Numbered from the stretch's first letter, positions 33,965-45,910 are shown. The stretch: 64,000 bases of DNA from Tillandsia leiboldiana (GCA_029204045.2 CM055075.1:22564491-22628490); one strand, 5' to 3'. The notes: a model not told the origin generated them from the letters alone. Program-made: numbers and translations.

Positions 33965-34132
33965 GGGAAATACTTGATGTACACCCAAATTTGAGTGTAC
34001 ATCATACACCCCACCCATCCTAGGGGTGAATTTCATCCATCACTTTGAAGTGATGGGTGAAAAAATCCCCACCCTTGGATGGGTGGGGTGTACCCTCTAC
34101 ACCCACTTTTGGGTGTAGAGGTAGCATTGCTC
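33965..34132. mobile_element. Hairpin MITE with 9-bp target duplication, copy 3 (diverged)
   Basis: A 168-bp element with a perfect 9-bp duplication ATTTAAATA (33956-33964, 34133-34141). Ends are GGGAAATACTTGATGTACAC and GTAGAGGTAGCATTGCTC. Same layout as copies 1 and 2, but the inner part differs (a hairpin around AATTTCATCCATCACTTTGA). Confidence 0.88.
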
Positions 34133-34141
34133 ATTTAAATA

Positions 34142-34911
34142 TTTTATGTAATGGGTATTTGAAACAAGATGAACAATTAATGCAGCCAATTTTTTATAAT
34201 TAAGCTCCTAAGATGTGAGAAAGTGTTATATATCTATGTCAATTGAGCTCACTTGTAATTCATAAAAATCACATTATGATATACCAAATTGAACAAATCA
34301 TCAAACAATATTATAAAAATTATAAGAAAAAATTGATAAAAATTAATTTAGTTGATAATGTATAATTGGATTAGTTCTAATTAATTCTAAATGAATTAGA
34401 TTCTTAATTAGTGCAAAGAAGATTCTCCCAAATTTATGGCTTTCTTCTTTTTAACTTGAAATTGAATCTTAATGTGATGTTAGCAACTTGATTTATGATT
34501 GGTAAATAACAAGGCAATTGTCTTTTCACAACCAGGTGGAATCATCTATGGAGAGACTAAAGTTCAAAGTCCTACAAAGAGAAGACTCATTCGAAGTTCA
34601 GACTTTGGAGTCTTTGGATTTTGGATTCTTTTACTAATAGCTAAAACAACACTTTCGACAATCAAAAACTTGTTGTCACAGCTTCACCCACTGGATCAAG
34701 TTGATGTTATCATAGTTCTAGTTCAGCTTAAGACCCACATATGTTCAATAATGCAATAGATCTAAAAAAACTGAACAATCCCAAAAGTTGCTAACTAGGC
34801 CTTAGTCTTTTAATACATAAAATTTATTTACATTCTTACAATTTATCAGATGTGGAATAGTATTTATGTGTGAATTCTTGACAAAATGAAATAATAATTT
34901 CTTGTTTGATC
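34142..34911. other. Intergenic region, no gene seen
   Basis: AT-rich. An 86-codon ORF at 34499-34759 lacks any motif I recognise and is probably chance. Confidence 0.5.
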
Positions 34912-34997
34912 GGCTCAATTAAGCTTATACTATAAATTATTGCTTTGACAACCTCAACTTTTAAATCGTATATAATTGATTAATTGTTTTGACATAA

Positions 34998-35405
34998 TAT
35001 CGGTTAGTAACGAACGGACAAACTAAACAAATCTCAATGCGATAACCACACAAATATAAATCTCAAAAACACGACAAATGAAAAACACACAGATTTTTAC
35101 GTAAAAAACTTTTTGTAGGAAAAAAATTACGGACGAAAGAGAAAAGTTTCACTATGTAGAAAAGAGGGAATACAAAAGTTCTTGATCGTACAAATCGCTC
35201 GATCTCGCTCTAGGAAAAGCGCTAATTTAACGAGTTTTTACTTAGTGGATCTAATCCGTACCGCGGGGGCTCCACCCCCCGCACCCTCCGTCCCCCGAGC
35301 CCTTCGCTTCCACCACAGACATCCACAAAATTTGTCGTCGTACCGCGAAACCGTCGGCGAACCGGAATCATAATATCGAAGCGATTTCGGAGTCACATCT
35401 AACAA
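34998..35405. mobile_element. Insertion in the left hairpin arm, Copia-LTR-like
   Basis: About 0.4 kb absent from the right arm. It contains TTTTACGTAAAAAACTTTTTG, then GTAGGAAAAAAATTACGGAC, resembling the U5 side of Copia LTRs in this window (TTTACGTGGAAAACTCC). It may be a small LTR or a fragment; borders are approximate. Confidence 0.45.
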
Positions 35406-36298
35406 TATCAAAATAATAAATTTGTAAAATCTATTCCTAGGGTTATAAAACAATCTTGAGTCCAAATGTTAAAAAATATATTTTTTAAGTATAAAATATG
35501 TTAAAAATTCATTCCCAATAAATTTAAACTTTTAGTTTATCACATATATCATGTTTTGGAAATAATTTACTCTTCTTACTAATATCTTTTTCTTTTGTTA
35601 TATATTCATACAAATTTTAAAAATATTTTCAACAAAGATTACTAGTAGAGTAAATCTAGCATGAGAATATTAATCTTTTAATATATATAGCGGTTTCAAG
35701 GATATAAAAAGTAGAGTGTTGCTACAAATGTCTCACATTAGGTGATCTCTTTATATATAGTTGATGATCTAAGATAGTTATGTACCATTTATAGATGATT
35801 TCACCTTTTAGATTTTGATAGTATAATTATGCTAACATATACAGTAAAATTCATTCAAATTCAAACAATATTTTTAGTCGATTATTGTGCACAATACTTT
35901 TTTAATGGTATATTGAAGACACATAAAAATGTTTTTAGTTTATTATTATGCACGATATTTTGAATAGTAGATCGAAGGTATTTACGTAAAAATGTATAAA
36001 AACCCCCATCACAAGCGCGTCTAAATATAAACATGTCAAGTTTTGTTTTTTTTTTTTATTGATATCTTCTTAATTTTTTAACTATTTTGACTTAAATTTG
36101 TTTTGTCCATTAGATTTAAAATTTAGTTAAAACTAATGGTTCTATTATATCGGTTCTATTATATCTTAATGAAATCTATTTAATCAATATTAAATCTAAT
36201 GAAATTTGTCATGATTTTTAATTTTTAAATTGGTTGTAGACGACGGTTCTTCCTTGTGATTCGTTCTTGTACGCAATCTGAAAAAGAGCAGACGGTTT

Positions 36299-36300
<2 letters not shown>

Positions 36301-36362
<62 letters not shown>
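36301..36362. repeat. (TA)n microsatellite in the hairpin loop
   Basis: 31 TA units, uninterrupted. Confidence 0.95.
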
Positions 36363-36366
<4 letters not shown>

Positions 36367-36789
36367 GGGAGTTCCAGTCTAATTCTAATCCGAATTTTTT
36401 ATGATGACTCTATCTCTAAGGATAAGAAAATAGACATAAAACATTCCGTTCTTTTACAGATTGCGCACAAAAACGAATCAGAAGGAAGAACTGTTATCTA
36501 CAATCAATTTTGAAAATTGAAAATCATGACAAGTTTTATTAGATTTAGCATTGATTAAATACATTTCATTAAGATATAATAGAATCATTAGTTTTAACTA
36601 AATTTTAAATCCAACGAACAAAATGAATTTAAGTCAAAATAGTTAAAAAATTAAGTAGATATCAATAATAAAAAAAAAAAAAAAAACAAAACTTGACATG
36701 TTTATATTTAGACGCCCATATGATGATGGTTCTTATACATTTTTCCGTAAATGCCTTCGATCTACTACTCAAAATATCGTGCATAATAA

Positions 36790-37046
36790 CACTACAATAA
36801 AATTATACTATACGATATTTTTAAGTGTTTCTAAAATCTAAAAAAAATATCGCTGGCAAAAATACCGACACTTATTGTTAGTGTTACTATATGTGCCGTC
36901 GCTAGGGTATATAACGACACATTTTTATAATATGTTCCAAAAATATGTCCCTATAATTTAATTTTAAATATAGATGGAATATAGATAGGACACTTATACA
37001 AAAATGTCACAAACATGTGTTTCTATAACCTAATTTTATTATAGTA
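36790..37046. mobile_element. CACTA-type MITE in the right hairpin arm
   Basis: A 257-bp element. It starts CACTACAATAAAATTA and ends TAATTTTATTATAGTA, inverted ends with two mismatches. The 3-bp duplication TAA (36787-36789, 37047-37049) fits CACTA (CMC) insertion. The left arm (about 35935-35960) has the uninterrupted site with a single TAA, so the insertion is confirmed within the window. Confidence 0.85.
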
Positions 37047-37650
37047 TAATAAACTAGAAATATTTTTACGTGTCTTCAATGAATCATTAAAAAAGTATTG
37101 TGCACGATAATCGACTAGAAATACCGTTTGAATTTGAATGAAATTTACTGTATATATTAGCATAGTTATACTATCAAAATCCAAAAGGTTTCTTCTATCT
37201 ATAAATGGTACATAACTATCTTAATTAGATCATCAACTATATATAAAGAGATCACCTAATGTGAGGCATTTGTAGCAACACTCTACTTTTTATATCCTTG
37301 GAAGCCGCCGTATATATTAAAATATTAATATTCTCATGCTAGATTTATTCTACTAGTAATCTTTGTTGAAAATATTTGTAAAAGATTTATGAATAGATAA
37401 CAAAAGAAAAAGATATTAGTAAGAAGAGTATTATTTCCAATACATGATATATGCCATAAACTAAAAGTTTAAATCTATTGAGAATGAATTTTTAACATAT
37501 TTTTATACTTAAATTTTTTTTTTTTAATATTTGGAAGGAATAGAATTTACAAATCTTATATTTTGATTTTATGTCAAAATAATCAATTATATACGATTTA
37601 AAAGTTGAGGTTGTCAAAGCAATAATTTATAGTATAAGCTTAATTGAGCC

Positions 37651-37685
37651 AAAATGCGCCTCAGCCGGCGGCCGCGCTCCGCCGC

Positions 37686-37717
<32 letters not shown>

Positions 37718-38022
37718 TCTCCGAACGCCGGAACAGTGCCAACTGCCTCGAAATCCGTGCACGGCATTCGGGCTCCGAAAAATACAAATAAACAGTCCAT
37801 TTCCATCGTTTTCGCGCGCTGAATTCAAATCCGTTGTCCGTTTTGCCAAATTCCTCCTCCAAAATTAGCCGAAAATTCTCGGAGAAGCAAACCTGATCCG
37901 TTTTTTGTGCCGGGTCCAAAACTGGGGTTCGATTTGTGCGCAATCACCTCCAACATACACCATAGGTCTCCAGAAGTCCCCAATCACACTGCAAACTCTC
38001 TGCGGAGATCCGGGTCATCACA
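37651..38022 (-). repeat. Truncated Gypsy LTR (first ~370 bp of the U3)
   Basis: On the minus strand it starts TGTGATGACCCGGATCTCCG at 38022, like the solo LTR 38424-43005 and the LTRs at 6485 and 13651. It contains the GAATTTTGGAGGAGG-like block and a (CCG)n run, and stops at the hairpin border. It sits inside Sirevirus B's reverse transcriptase, which it cuts off. No second end is present, so the remaining LTR and any target duplication are lost. Confidence 0.8.
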
Positions 38023-38423
38023 TCATTATTCCTTGTAGCACCAAACACAATGTCGTCCACATAGATTTGTGCTAAAATGAAGTTGTCTTGAAAGTGCTTC
38101 ACAAATAATGTCCGATCGGCTCCCCCTCGAGTATAGCCCTTTTCCAAAAGGTGCTTTGTCAGTCTTTCGTACCATGCTCGCGGTGCTTGTTTTAGACCGT
38201 AAAGAGCCTTTTTCAATCGAAAAGCATGGTTTGGAAGTTTATGATCAATGAAACCTTTCGGTTGAGCAACATAAATTTCTTCATTTAGAAAACCATTTAA
38301 AAACACGCTCTTAACGTCCATTTGAAAAAGTTTTATTTTAAAATGGCAAGCGATAGCAAATAAGATACGAATAGACTCGAGACGGGCTACCGGGGCGAAA
38401 GTTTTATCAAAGTCTATACCTTC
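38023..38423 (-). pseudogene. Sirevirus B reverse transcriptase, central segment
   Basis: Copia-type RT (RNA-dependent DNA polymerase). From 38423 downward it reads EGIDFDKTFAPVARLESIR, then LYGLKQAPRAWYERL, and the catalytic YVDDIVFGAT at the end, all typical Copia RT blocks. It is separated from its N-terminal part (43011-43091) by the inserted solo LTR and cut after the YVDD box by the LTR fragment at 38022. The sequence is otherwise open, so it was in good condition when the insertions hit. Confidence 0.9.
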
Positions 38424-38504
38424 TGTCACGCCCCGGGGTTGAAACTGCGACCCGGGCTCGCCAATAGATCCGCCACCTATGCAAAGCCCCGCATAGGCGA
38501 AGCG

Positions 38505-39080
38505 TGTGACGCCCCACTTCCCAGGGGGTCACCCATCCTAGAACTACTCTAGCTCTAGCACGCTTAACTCTCATGTTCCTCTTGGATCTTGCTACCATCC
38601 AAAATGCTATAGCCGGGTTAGAGATTTAGTCCTATTATATCATTTATATATAGGACTAATCCAAATTCCGGGGGTGTCACATTCTCCCCCCTTTTAAGCC
38701 CTGACGTCCACGTCAGGCTCAAGCACACTCACAAGCACCAGGCGATGTGAGACTCGTCTCGCTAGCCTTAGCCGACCTTGTAGGGAGCTGCATTCCACCT
38801 ACAACGATCATTAGCCGGGGAGCCACACTCTACCCGCTATATAACCCCGGCTCAGCCGAGACTCATCTCACATTTCCGGCTGGTGAATGGCTCTGATACC
38901 AACTGTGACGCCCCACTTCCCAGGGGGTCACCCATCCTAGAACTACTCTAGCTCTAGCACGCTTAACTCTCATGTTCCTCTTGGATCTTGCTACCATCCA
39001 AAATGCTATAGCCGGGTTAGAGATTTAGTCCTATTATATCATTTATATATAGGACTAATCCAAATTCCGGGGGTGTCACA
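38505..39080 (-). mobile_element. TRIM retrotransposon, 576 bp, complete
   Basis: Two 177-bp LTRs (38505-38681 and 38904-39080), identical by eye, run from TGTGACGCCCC to GGGTGTCACA. Minus strand: primer site TGGTATCAGAGC at 38890-38901, two bases from the LTR; polypurine run AAAAGGGGGGAGAA at 38682-38695. The LTR holds a TATATAAATG box. Target duplication AAGCG/AAGTG (38500-38504, 39081-39085). The uninterrupted site is visible in the LTRs at 2384 and 9543. A 223-bp middle without coding capacity makes it a TRIM. Identical LTRs mean it is the youngest layer of this nest. Confidence 0.95.
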
Positions 39081-40107
39081 AAGTGTCCTACCTGCAAGAA
39101 AGGGGCTACAGCTAAACAGATATCAGAGCTATAAAATAAAAGTGCTGTAAAACTGAAACCAACCCTCTGTACAACTAGAATAATGATACAATATCCATCT
39201 CCCATAAAAGACAATCATACAATATCCTCAAATACAATAAACCAGAACTCAACAGGGAGGTAACCAAAAATAATACATCAGTGTACAGGCTCTCAGTACA
39301 AATCAGATCCTTACAATACAATGATCTCTCAAAAGCGGAAAAATAAATAATCTACTGACTGTACTCAGAATCTCCAATGTAGAGGTACCGCTACTCTCCA
39401 CAGACGGGTAGGGATCTAGCTCGCGACTCCCTCGCCTCGCACAGCAACCGCAGAATCAGCAACACCCACTAAGACTCTGCAAAACAAGGAGAGAAAAGAA
39501 AGAGGAGAGGGGGAAAAAACCCCCAATGGGTGTGAGAACTACACCAAAAGGGAGTTCTCAGTGGGTACCACCGCCAAGTCCGACGATCTGCCCACGAAGT
39601 CTACTAGAGGCATAAGAATATAATGCAGTAAAACTGAACAAGAAAGCTGGAGGTACTCATCAGCTACCAAGCCTCTATCTATATGCTCAAAAGGGGAAAA
39701 CCAATGGAAGGTATGCAACCACTCACACATGAAGTGTACAATCGACCCAATCGAGCTGACTGCCACATCTGGTCCAGTCAAGCCTGCGCCTCCCTAGTGT
39801 ATCAACGTAGGGTGTCCAACTGGACTAATTCACTATCGAATAGTGGCACATGCAGGCTATAGTCAAAATCTACGCTCTCTCTCTCAGAACGGAAAGACTC
39901 AAGATCCTCAACATCTCGCACAATGGTCGAAGTACTCTCAACGACACGGGATCACCGTCAACCCAAACGGCTCCCAACAACACTAGCACTGGTCTAATCA
40001 TAGCTACTAGACTCCACTCGGCCCCCAGGTACGAGTGCAACAATAAAAGTACCTGCCTGAATAACCCAATCAATGGACCGGTATAGAACCCGGCACTGCC
40101 TGCTCTG

Positions 40108-40255
40108 CTGTCGAACTCAAGAACTCATCTGCGGGAATACTGACCGACTACTTACCGGTACGGTCGCATCCCAAAATACTACTGTCGAACTCAAGAACTC
40201 ATCTGCGGGAATACTGACCGACTACTTACCGATACGTTCGCATCCCAAAATAAGT
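40108..40255. repeat. 74-bp tandem duplication in solo LTR D
   Basis: Two adjacent copies start CTGTCGAACTCAAGAACTCA (40108, 40182). They differ at a few bases. A further partial copy of GACCGACTACTTA follows at 40261. Confidence 0.85.
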
Positions 40256-43010
40256 AACAGACCGACTACTTAACGGTACGGTTGCACACTCCGGAGTGTC
40301 ACTCGAGGGGAGCGACCCACACGAGTAAAATGTCTCTGTAACAAGTATCACTGTAACAAGTATCACCATATAGTAGGACTGGATCACGACTCTGATCAAA
40401 GTGGAAAAACCCATCCACTAAAGGGAAACCCGATCCCCAAACTGAAACAACAGTAAACAATAAGTGGGAAACTCCATCCACTAGGGTAAATCTGATACCC
40501 AATCTGATGCACAAGTACATATCCGGTCAACCGCCCAATATCCGCGGTCGCCGCAAAACCCCAGAAGTCCACGATCTAATCCAGCCTGTCCCAGACACAC
40601 AGTCTCGACTACACTATCCCAAACCCCTGCTCGAACCCGAGCAACATGAATCTAGAAGAAAAGGAGAAATAACAAACATGGTTTCTCCTAAGTTAGATTC
40701 CAACATGATAGTGTAGCAGTAAAAGATGGCCTATCTAGATGTCCATACAAGCGTGCATTTGTCCTCAAGGAAGATAAAACAAATATAACAAATAGCAGCT
40801 CCACATAAGTATAAGCACATGCCAGAATCACTAATGAACTACACCTGTCCAATATCCACGATCCTTAATCCATAATAACTCCTCAGAGTAATATCCGCAT
40901 ATATATGCCAAAAGGTAATCGAGCATGAACTCTATCTCATCTAGTATAACAGGAATATAGCCATCAAGAATGCTAGATCTCAAATCCTCTAAAGCATGTA
41001 TAATTATCAAGTAAACATTAATCCACATGATCTAGGCCACTTTCCACGCTTACATCTCAATTCTATTAGTTGTACCTTAATCATGCATGCTATAAGTCAC
41101 AGAGGGTAACAATCCCTTAGGTAAGCTTTCCCTAATTACCAACATGGATATCCGAATCATGCAAGTCCTCAAATATAACATGAATATTAATCTTGCAATT
41201 CTCTTAGACAATCAACATTACTAAGCTTACCTCTCAATCACAAACCATGTACCCTAAACATGCATGCGTTCTATCAATTAGAATTAGAGAACCGTCTACC
41301 GGTTCCGGGGACAAGGCAACCCACCTGAAACGCTTTCCGCAGGCAAAGCCGAAGTCGGTGAAGTGCGTAGTCACACGCTATCCAAAATCCGCTGAAACTG
41401 CACCCTCGGTACTCCATCGCACAAATCTTTGCTCCAACCAACCTCGCAACCACAACCCAATAATCAATACCCCACAACAACCAAACAGCATATGCTATTT
41501 TCACAAACCAGCAGAGAAGAGGGGGAATTTCACCTGCGTACAATCCTCCAAAAATTCCAGAAAAAACACGGTTGCGATCCTCGCGACGAGTAGATCCAAA
41601 ACGAGTACTTATACACTTTATTCCGACACCTGTAGGCCAAGATATAAATACAATAATGCGGTACGCCGAAATATCCACAAACAAAATCCTGTAGTAAATC
41701 AGTCCGAAAGAAGCATAATTATCACCTTCGAAGAGTCCTCCAAAAATTCCAATAAAAATACGGGTGCGTTCCTCTCGAAGCGTAGATATCAATCGAGTCT
41801 TTAAACGCCCCATTCCGATGCTCGTAGACCGAGAAATTCCAACATTACTCCACCACTGTCCCAAACCTCGCAGCAGTACAAAGGGTCACACAAACACCTC
41901 GGGAACCATGCCAAAAACCCAAAATGAGGTGAAATAATCACCACGTAAATCGAAGGCGTACCTCTCGTGAACGCGCTGCCATGAAAATCGGCGCAAAAGT
42001 CCATCGGGGTGATCCAGGGGGTCTCGCGCACTAAAATGCGACGGTAGAAGCCAAAAATCGAAGAAGCGTCGAAGTGCGCCGCGTCGCAGAAAACACCGAT
42101 GTCGCGGCCTCCAAAAAAATCTGAAAACTCCTCACAAGATGGAGCATAGGGAGAGGAACAATGTTGCTTCAAGGCTCTGTCGAAGGGGAGCTCGAGAAAG
42201 GGCTCAAAATGGCAGCCAAAGGGAGGTATATATAGCCAAAACCCAACAAATCGCTTAATTCCATCCTTGTCCCAAGTTTCGGGCGCCCGAAACATTCGGG
42301 TTGCTATAGTAACCCAAAATGTACCCCAAACTTCCAGCGCCCGAATCATCCATAGCGCGCCACGTGTCCCCACACAGCAAACAGCGAGCCCATCTATTCA
42401 GCTCGCGACATGTGGCCGCTTCCCCGACGCCCGCGGACCGCGTCAATACCTCGGTTGGCGCGCCTAAGTGCGCGCACGCCGCGCTGCCGGCGCTGTCGCC
42501 GCGCACGCGCCCCGAGGCACCCGCTACTTTCCCCGTGGTCCGCGCCCAGTGCACCAGCAAATCATCTGCTGCCACGTGTCCACCTCTCGCCAATAAAAAG
42601 ACGCCACGTGGCACACGCCTCCGCTCCAACGCGCCTGCCCGCGCCCGTGCGCCTGCCCGCGCCGCCGTGCTCCGCCGCTGCCCGCCGCTGCCGGTGCTGC
42701 CCCGGCCGCCGAAACAGTGCCAAGGTGCCTCGAAATCCATGCCAAGGCATCCGGTCTTCGAAATATGCAAGTAAATAGTCCATTTTCATCGTTTTCGCGC
42801 GCTGAATCCAAATCCGCTGTCCGTTTTGCCCAATTCCACTTCTAAAATTTGTCGAAGGCCTCCAAATAAGTGTTCTTAACCCAAATTTCGCACCGAGTCC
42901 AATTCTTGAGTCCGATATGCGCACAAACACCTCCAACACATGCAAAGAGCCTCCAGAAGTTGCCAGACACACTACAAAAGCTCAGTGGAGATCCGGGTCA
43001 TCACACTTTC

Positions 43011-44480
43011 ATCTTGTGAATAGCCCTGAGCAACTAACCGTGCTTTGTTCCGAATAACGGTATCTTCTTTATTTTTCTTGTTCTTGAAAATTTATTTTGT
43101 ACCGATTATATGTTGTTGCTTCGGGGGCTTCGTTAATTTCCAGACTTTGTTCCTTTCAAATTGATTAAGCTCTTCTTGCATAGCTTCTATCCAATAGTCA
43201 TCCTGAAGAGCTTCATCAATATTCCTTGGTTCTACCATGGAGACATAGCGTGCGACTCCACATTCCAATTGTCTCCGAGTTCTAACTCCTTCTTGAGGAT
43301 CTCCAATGATGTTTGATTCCGGATCGTCCTTGGAGATTTGTAGCGTTTGAGGTAATGGAGTACTCGGGGGTAATTGTGATGATTCCTGCACATTAGATGA
43401 ACTAGAAGAACCATGAGATGCATCAAAATTTTCAGAAGACTTATCATGCAAAGATGCAATATCATTAGCAGGAGATTCATCATCAAGAGACATATCAAGA
43501 GTAGATTTATCAGAAGATAAATGTGAAGCTTCATCTACTTTAACATTAATTGATTCTATCATCGTCTTCGATTCAAGATTGTATACTCGATATGCTCTAC
43601 TGTTTGTAGAATAACCCATAAAAATTCCTTCATCACTTCGAGAGCCGAATTTTCTAAGATTTTCTCGATCGCGTAAAATGTAACAACGACTCCCGAAGAT
43701 ACAAAAATACATGATATTAGGTTTTCTACTAAACCATAGCTCATATGGGGTATTCAAAGTACCCGGGCGCAAATAGATGCGATTGATCACATAGACCGCG
43801 GTGTTAATTGCTTCAGCCCAAAAATATAAAGGGAGTTTCCGGCTATGAAGAATAACACGCGCCATCTCTTGAACAACTATATTTTTGCGCTCGACTACAC
43901 CGTTTTGCTGCAGTGTATAAGGTGCGGAGAATTCATGTTTTATGCCATTTGAAGTGCAAAAATCAATGAATTTTGAATTAATGAATTCTCCATCTCTATC
44001 ACTGCGAACACGGACAATCTTTTCATTTTTCTCAATCATAATACGATGACAAATATCATGAAAAGAGTCAAAAGTATCCGCTTTCTCTTTTAAAAATGCT
44101 ACCCAAGAATATCTAGAGAAATCATCAACCATAAGAAAAATATACCATTTTCCACCCAAACTAGGTTGACGAGTTGGCCCCATTAAATCCATATGTAATA
44201 ATTCTAATGGGCGTTTAGTTCCTACATGGTTCATATTCTTGTGAATGGATCTAGTTTGTTTTCCCTTTTGACAACCACCACACACAAGGTTTTCTTTGAA
44301 ATTCAGTTTAGGAACACCTCTAACTATGTCTTTGTTAGATATTCTAGATAGTTCCTTAAAGTTAATGTGACCTAGTTTTTCATGCCAAAGAGTCTCATTA
44401 TCAAGTGACACTAGGTTACAATTTTGACTTGTTTTACCAGGAACTACATAGCAATTGTTCTGTGACCTAACCCCTTTCAA
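43011..44480 (-). pseudogene. Sirevirus B integrase and RT start
   Basis: The integrase inserts element DNA into the genome. From 44480 downward: GAG-pre-integrase zinc finger (WHEKLGH ... CGGCQKGKQ; His/Cys ligands present), then the catalytic core with D in LLHMDLMGP, D in RSDRDGEF and E in QQNGVVERKN, the full D,D-35-E set. A Ser/Asp-rich linker follows, then the start of RT (DDYWIEAMQEELNQF). A TAA at 43092-43094 replaces the usual Trp codon after GTK; the same frame then continues through NKARLVAQGYSQ to the solo LTR. A frameshift near 44566 separates it from the protease frame. Confidence 0.9.
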
Positions 44481-44515
44481 AATGAATGAATGGTTTTCAT
44501 CAGTTACAAGACATT

Positions 44516-45910
44516 CTACAGAAGAAAAATTAACTGAAAAACCATCATCACACAGTTGGCTATGCTTATGAGGTTAGTCTTAAGGCCTTCAACAAACAAA
44601 TCATTGTTCAAAGCCGGGCCATCTGGAATAGTAATTGTTCCTTTGCCAACTATTTTTGAAGATCTTCCATCTCCAAAAACTGCATGTCCTCCGGAGGTTT
44701 TCTCAAGAGTTTGAAAAACGTTTTTATCTCCCGTCATTTGGCATGAACAACCACTATCCAGATACCAAAACGAATTGTCATACGCATATAGTGATGTGTG
44801 AATGACAAGACAAGGGAAGAGTTCACCTTTGCGCACCCAAACCTTACGAGTTTTGGAATACGTCGGCAATGATCGTGGCATTGGTCTCCTTGGTGAACGC
44901 GTCTTGTTCGGTTGATCACTTTTCTTTGGAATCCATGATGACATCGTCTTCTGGGGTGTACTACCATTGTTCTTGACCTTTGGTTGATTTCTTCTTGAAT
45001 TCCAACCTTTGTTCTTGATGGTAGTTGTTGCAAGAAGCGCTTGATTTGATCGCTTGGCTCCATTCTTGCAATTTCGTCTTATGTGCCCTGCAAAACCACA
45101 ACGAAAACATACCTTTGTGCATGTTGAATCCGAAGTAGATGAGGCAGGCTTGTTAATGTTGGATGCAGTGATTTTCGTCGGAGGAGGAGAAACCGACTGG
45201 GGCACAAAAACCGTCCTACTCGAACTTGGATCCTTGCTGGTTCGAGTGTATCCAAGACCCAACCGATTCGTTTGACGGAGACCAAGCAATTTATCCAACT
45301 TGCTCCTTCCAGAAGAGAATCGCTTCAAATCTTCCTTTAGTTGGAGTATGGTCTTCGTCATCTCCAATTTTTCTTGTTGAGCCTCGGAGTAGAGCTTTGA
45401 GAAGTGATTTACATTATCCACCAATTTGATGTACTCCTTCTCGAAATGCTCGTTCTTCTCTCGAAGGGAAACATTTATTTTGACCAAGTTATCCTTTTCC
45501 TCTTCAAGAGCGTTTGAGAGAGAAGTTGCCTCTTTAGATTGTTTTTCAAGATCCCGCAATCTTCTTCTCAAACTTTTGTTTTGCTTTGCCAATTTCTTTG
45601 AATCCTTCAATAATTTATGGTAAGCAAAAGCCAAGTCTGCACCTTCGGAACCACTCGGTTCATCATTTGTTGCATTCTTTTCATTTAAGGAGGAGTTGGA
45701 TAATGAACCAGAATAAGTTGCTGAAAAGCACATGTAAGGTGAAGTTGTGGACGCGTGGAATGCTGTGGCGTTGTTATCCTCATCACTGGAAGATGACTCA
45801 TTGGAAGTGGAAGTGTCATCCCATCTGACGGCTTGCATAGCCTTCTTCTTTGACGGATTCTTGTTGGGACACTCCGTTGAGATATGGTCATAACCTCGGC
45901 ATTTGAAGCA
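44516..45910 (-). pseudogene. Sirevirus B gag C-terminus and protease
   Basis: Just after the gag stop (45911) comes a zinc knuckle CFKCRGYDHISTEC. Then follow a Ser/Asn-rich linker, a long coiled coil (about 45600-45290), a second CX2CX4HX4C knuckle CFRCGFAGHIRRNC, a basic stretch, and the aspartic protease with catalytic WYLDSGCS and the FGDGRSSKIVGKGTI and LKTNLISI blocks. The frame ends in a wrong-frame tail after about 44566, where a one-base shift leads into the integrase frame. The coiled-coil gag and paired zinc knuckles fit the Sirevirus lineage. Confidence 0.88.

Larger units (their letters stand above)
34912..37650. repeat. Giant inverted repeat (hairpin) of ~2.7 kb
   Basis: The left arm 34912-36290 and right arm 36452-37650 are reverse complements, starting with GGCTCAATTAAGCTTATACT at the outer left edge and its complement at the outer right edge. 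Once a ~400-bp insertion in the left arm and a 257-bp insertion in the right arm are discounted, each arm is roughly 0.95 kb. The arms differ at scattered bases, so the duplication is not brand new. The loop (36291-36451) carries a (TA)n run. No transposase and no target duplication were seen. It could be a foldback element or an inverted segmental duplication. Confidence 0.85.
38424..43005 (-). mobile_element. Gypsy solo LTR D (contains a TRIM)
   Basis: 4582 bp, of which 581 bp are a TRIM plus its duplicated site. Ends match the long-LTR Gypsy: TGTCACGCCCCGGGG at 38424 and GGGTCATCACA at 43005. The flanking 5-mers CCTTC (38419-38423) and CTTTC (43006-43010) differ at one base, so this is a solo LTR from LTR-LTR recombination. 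A minus-strand TATATATA box lies near 42227-42237, with ACGT motifs upstream. The ORFs at 41247-42972 are non-coding LTR sequence. Confidence 0.88.

Noticed and set aside
34499..34759. 86-codon ORF as a host gene
   Set aside because: No recognisable motif, AT-rich context, no splice or promoter support.
41247..42972. ORFs of 136-196 codons
   Set aside because: They lie inside solo LTR D, have no domains and occupy both strands.
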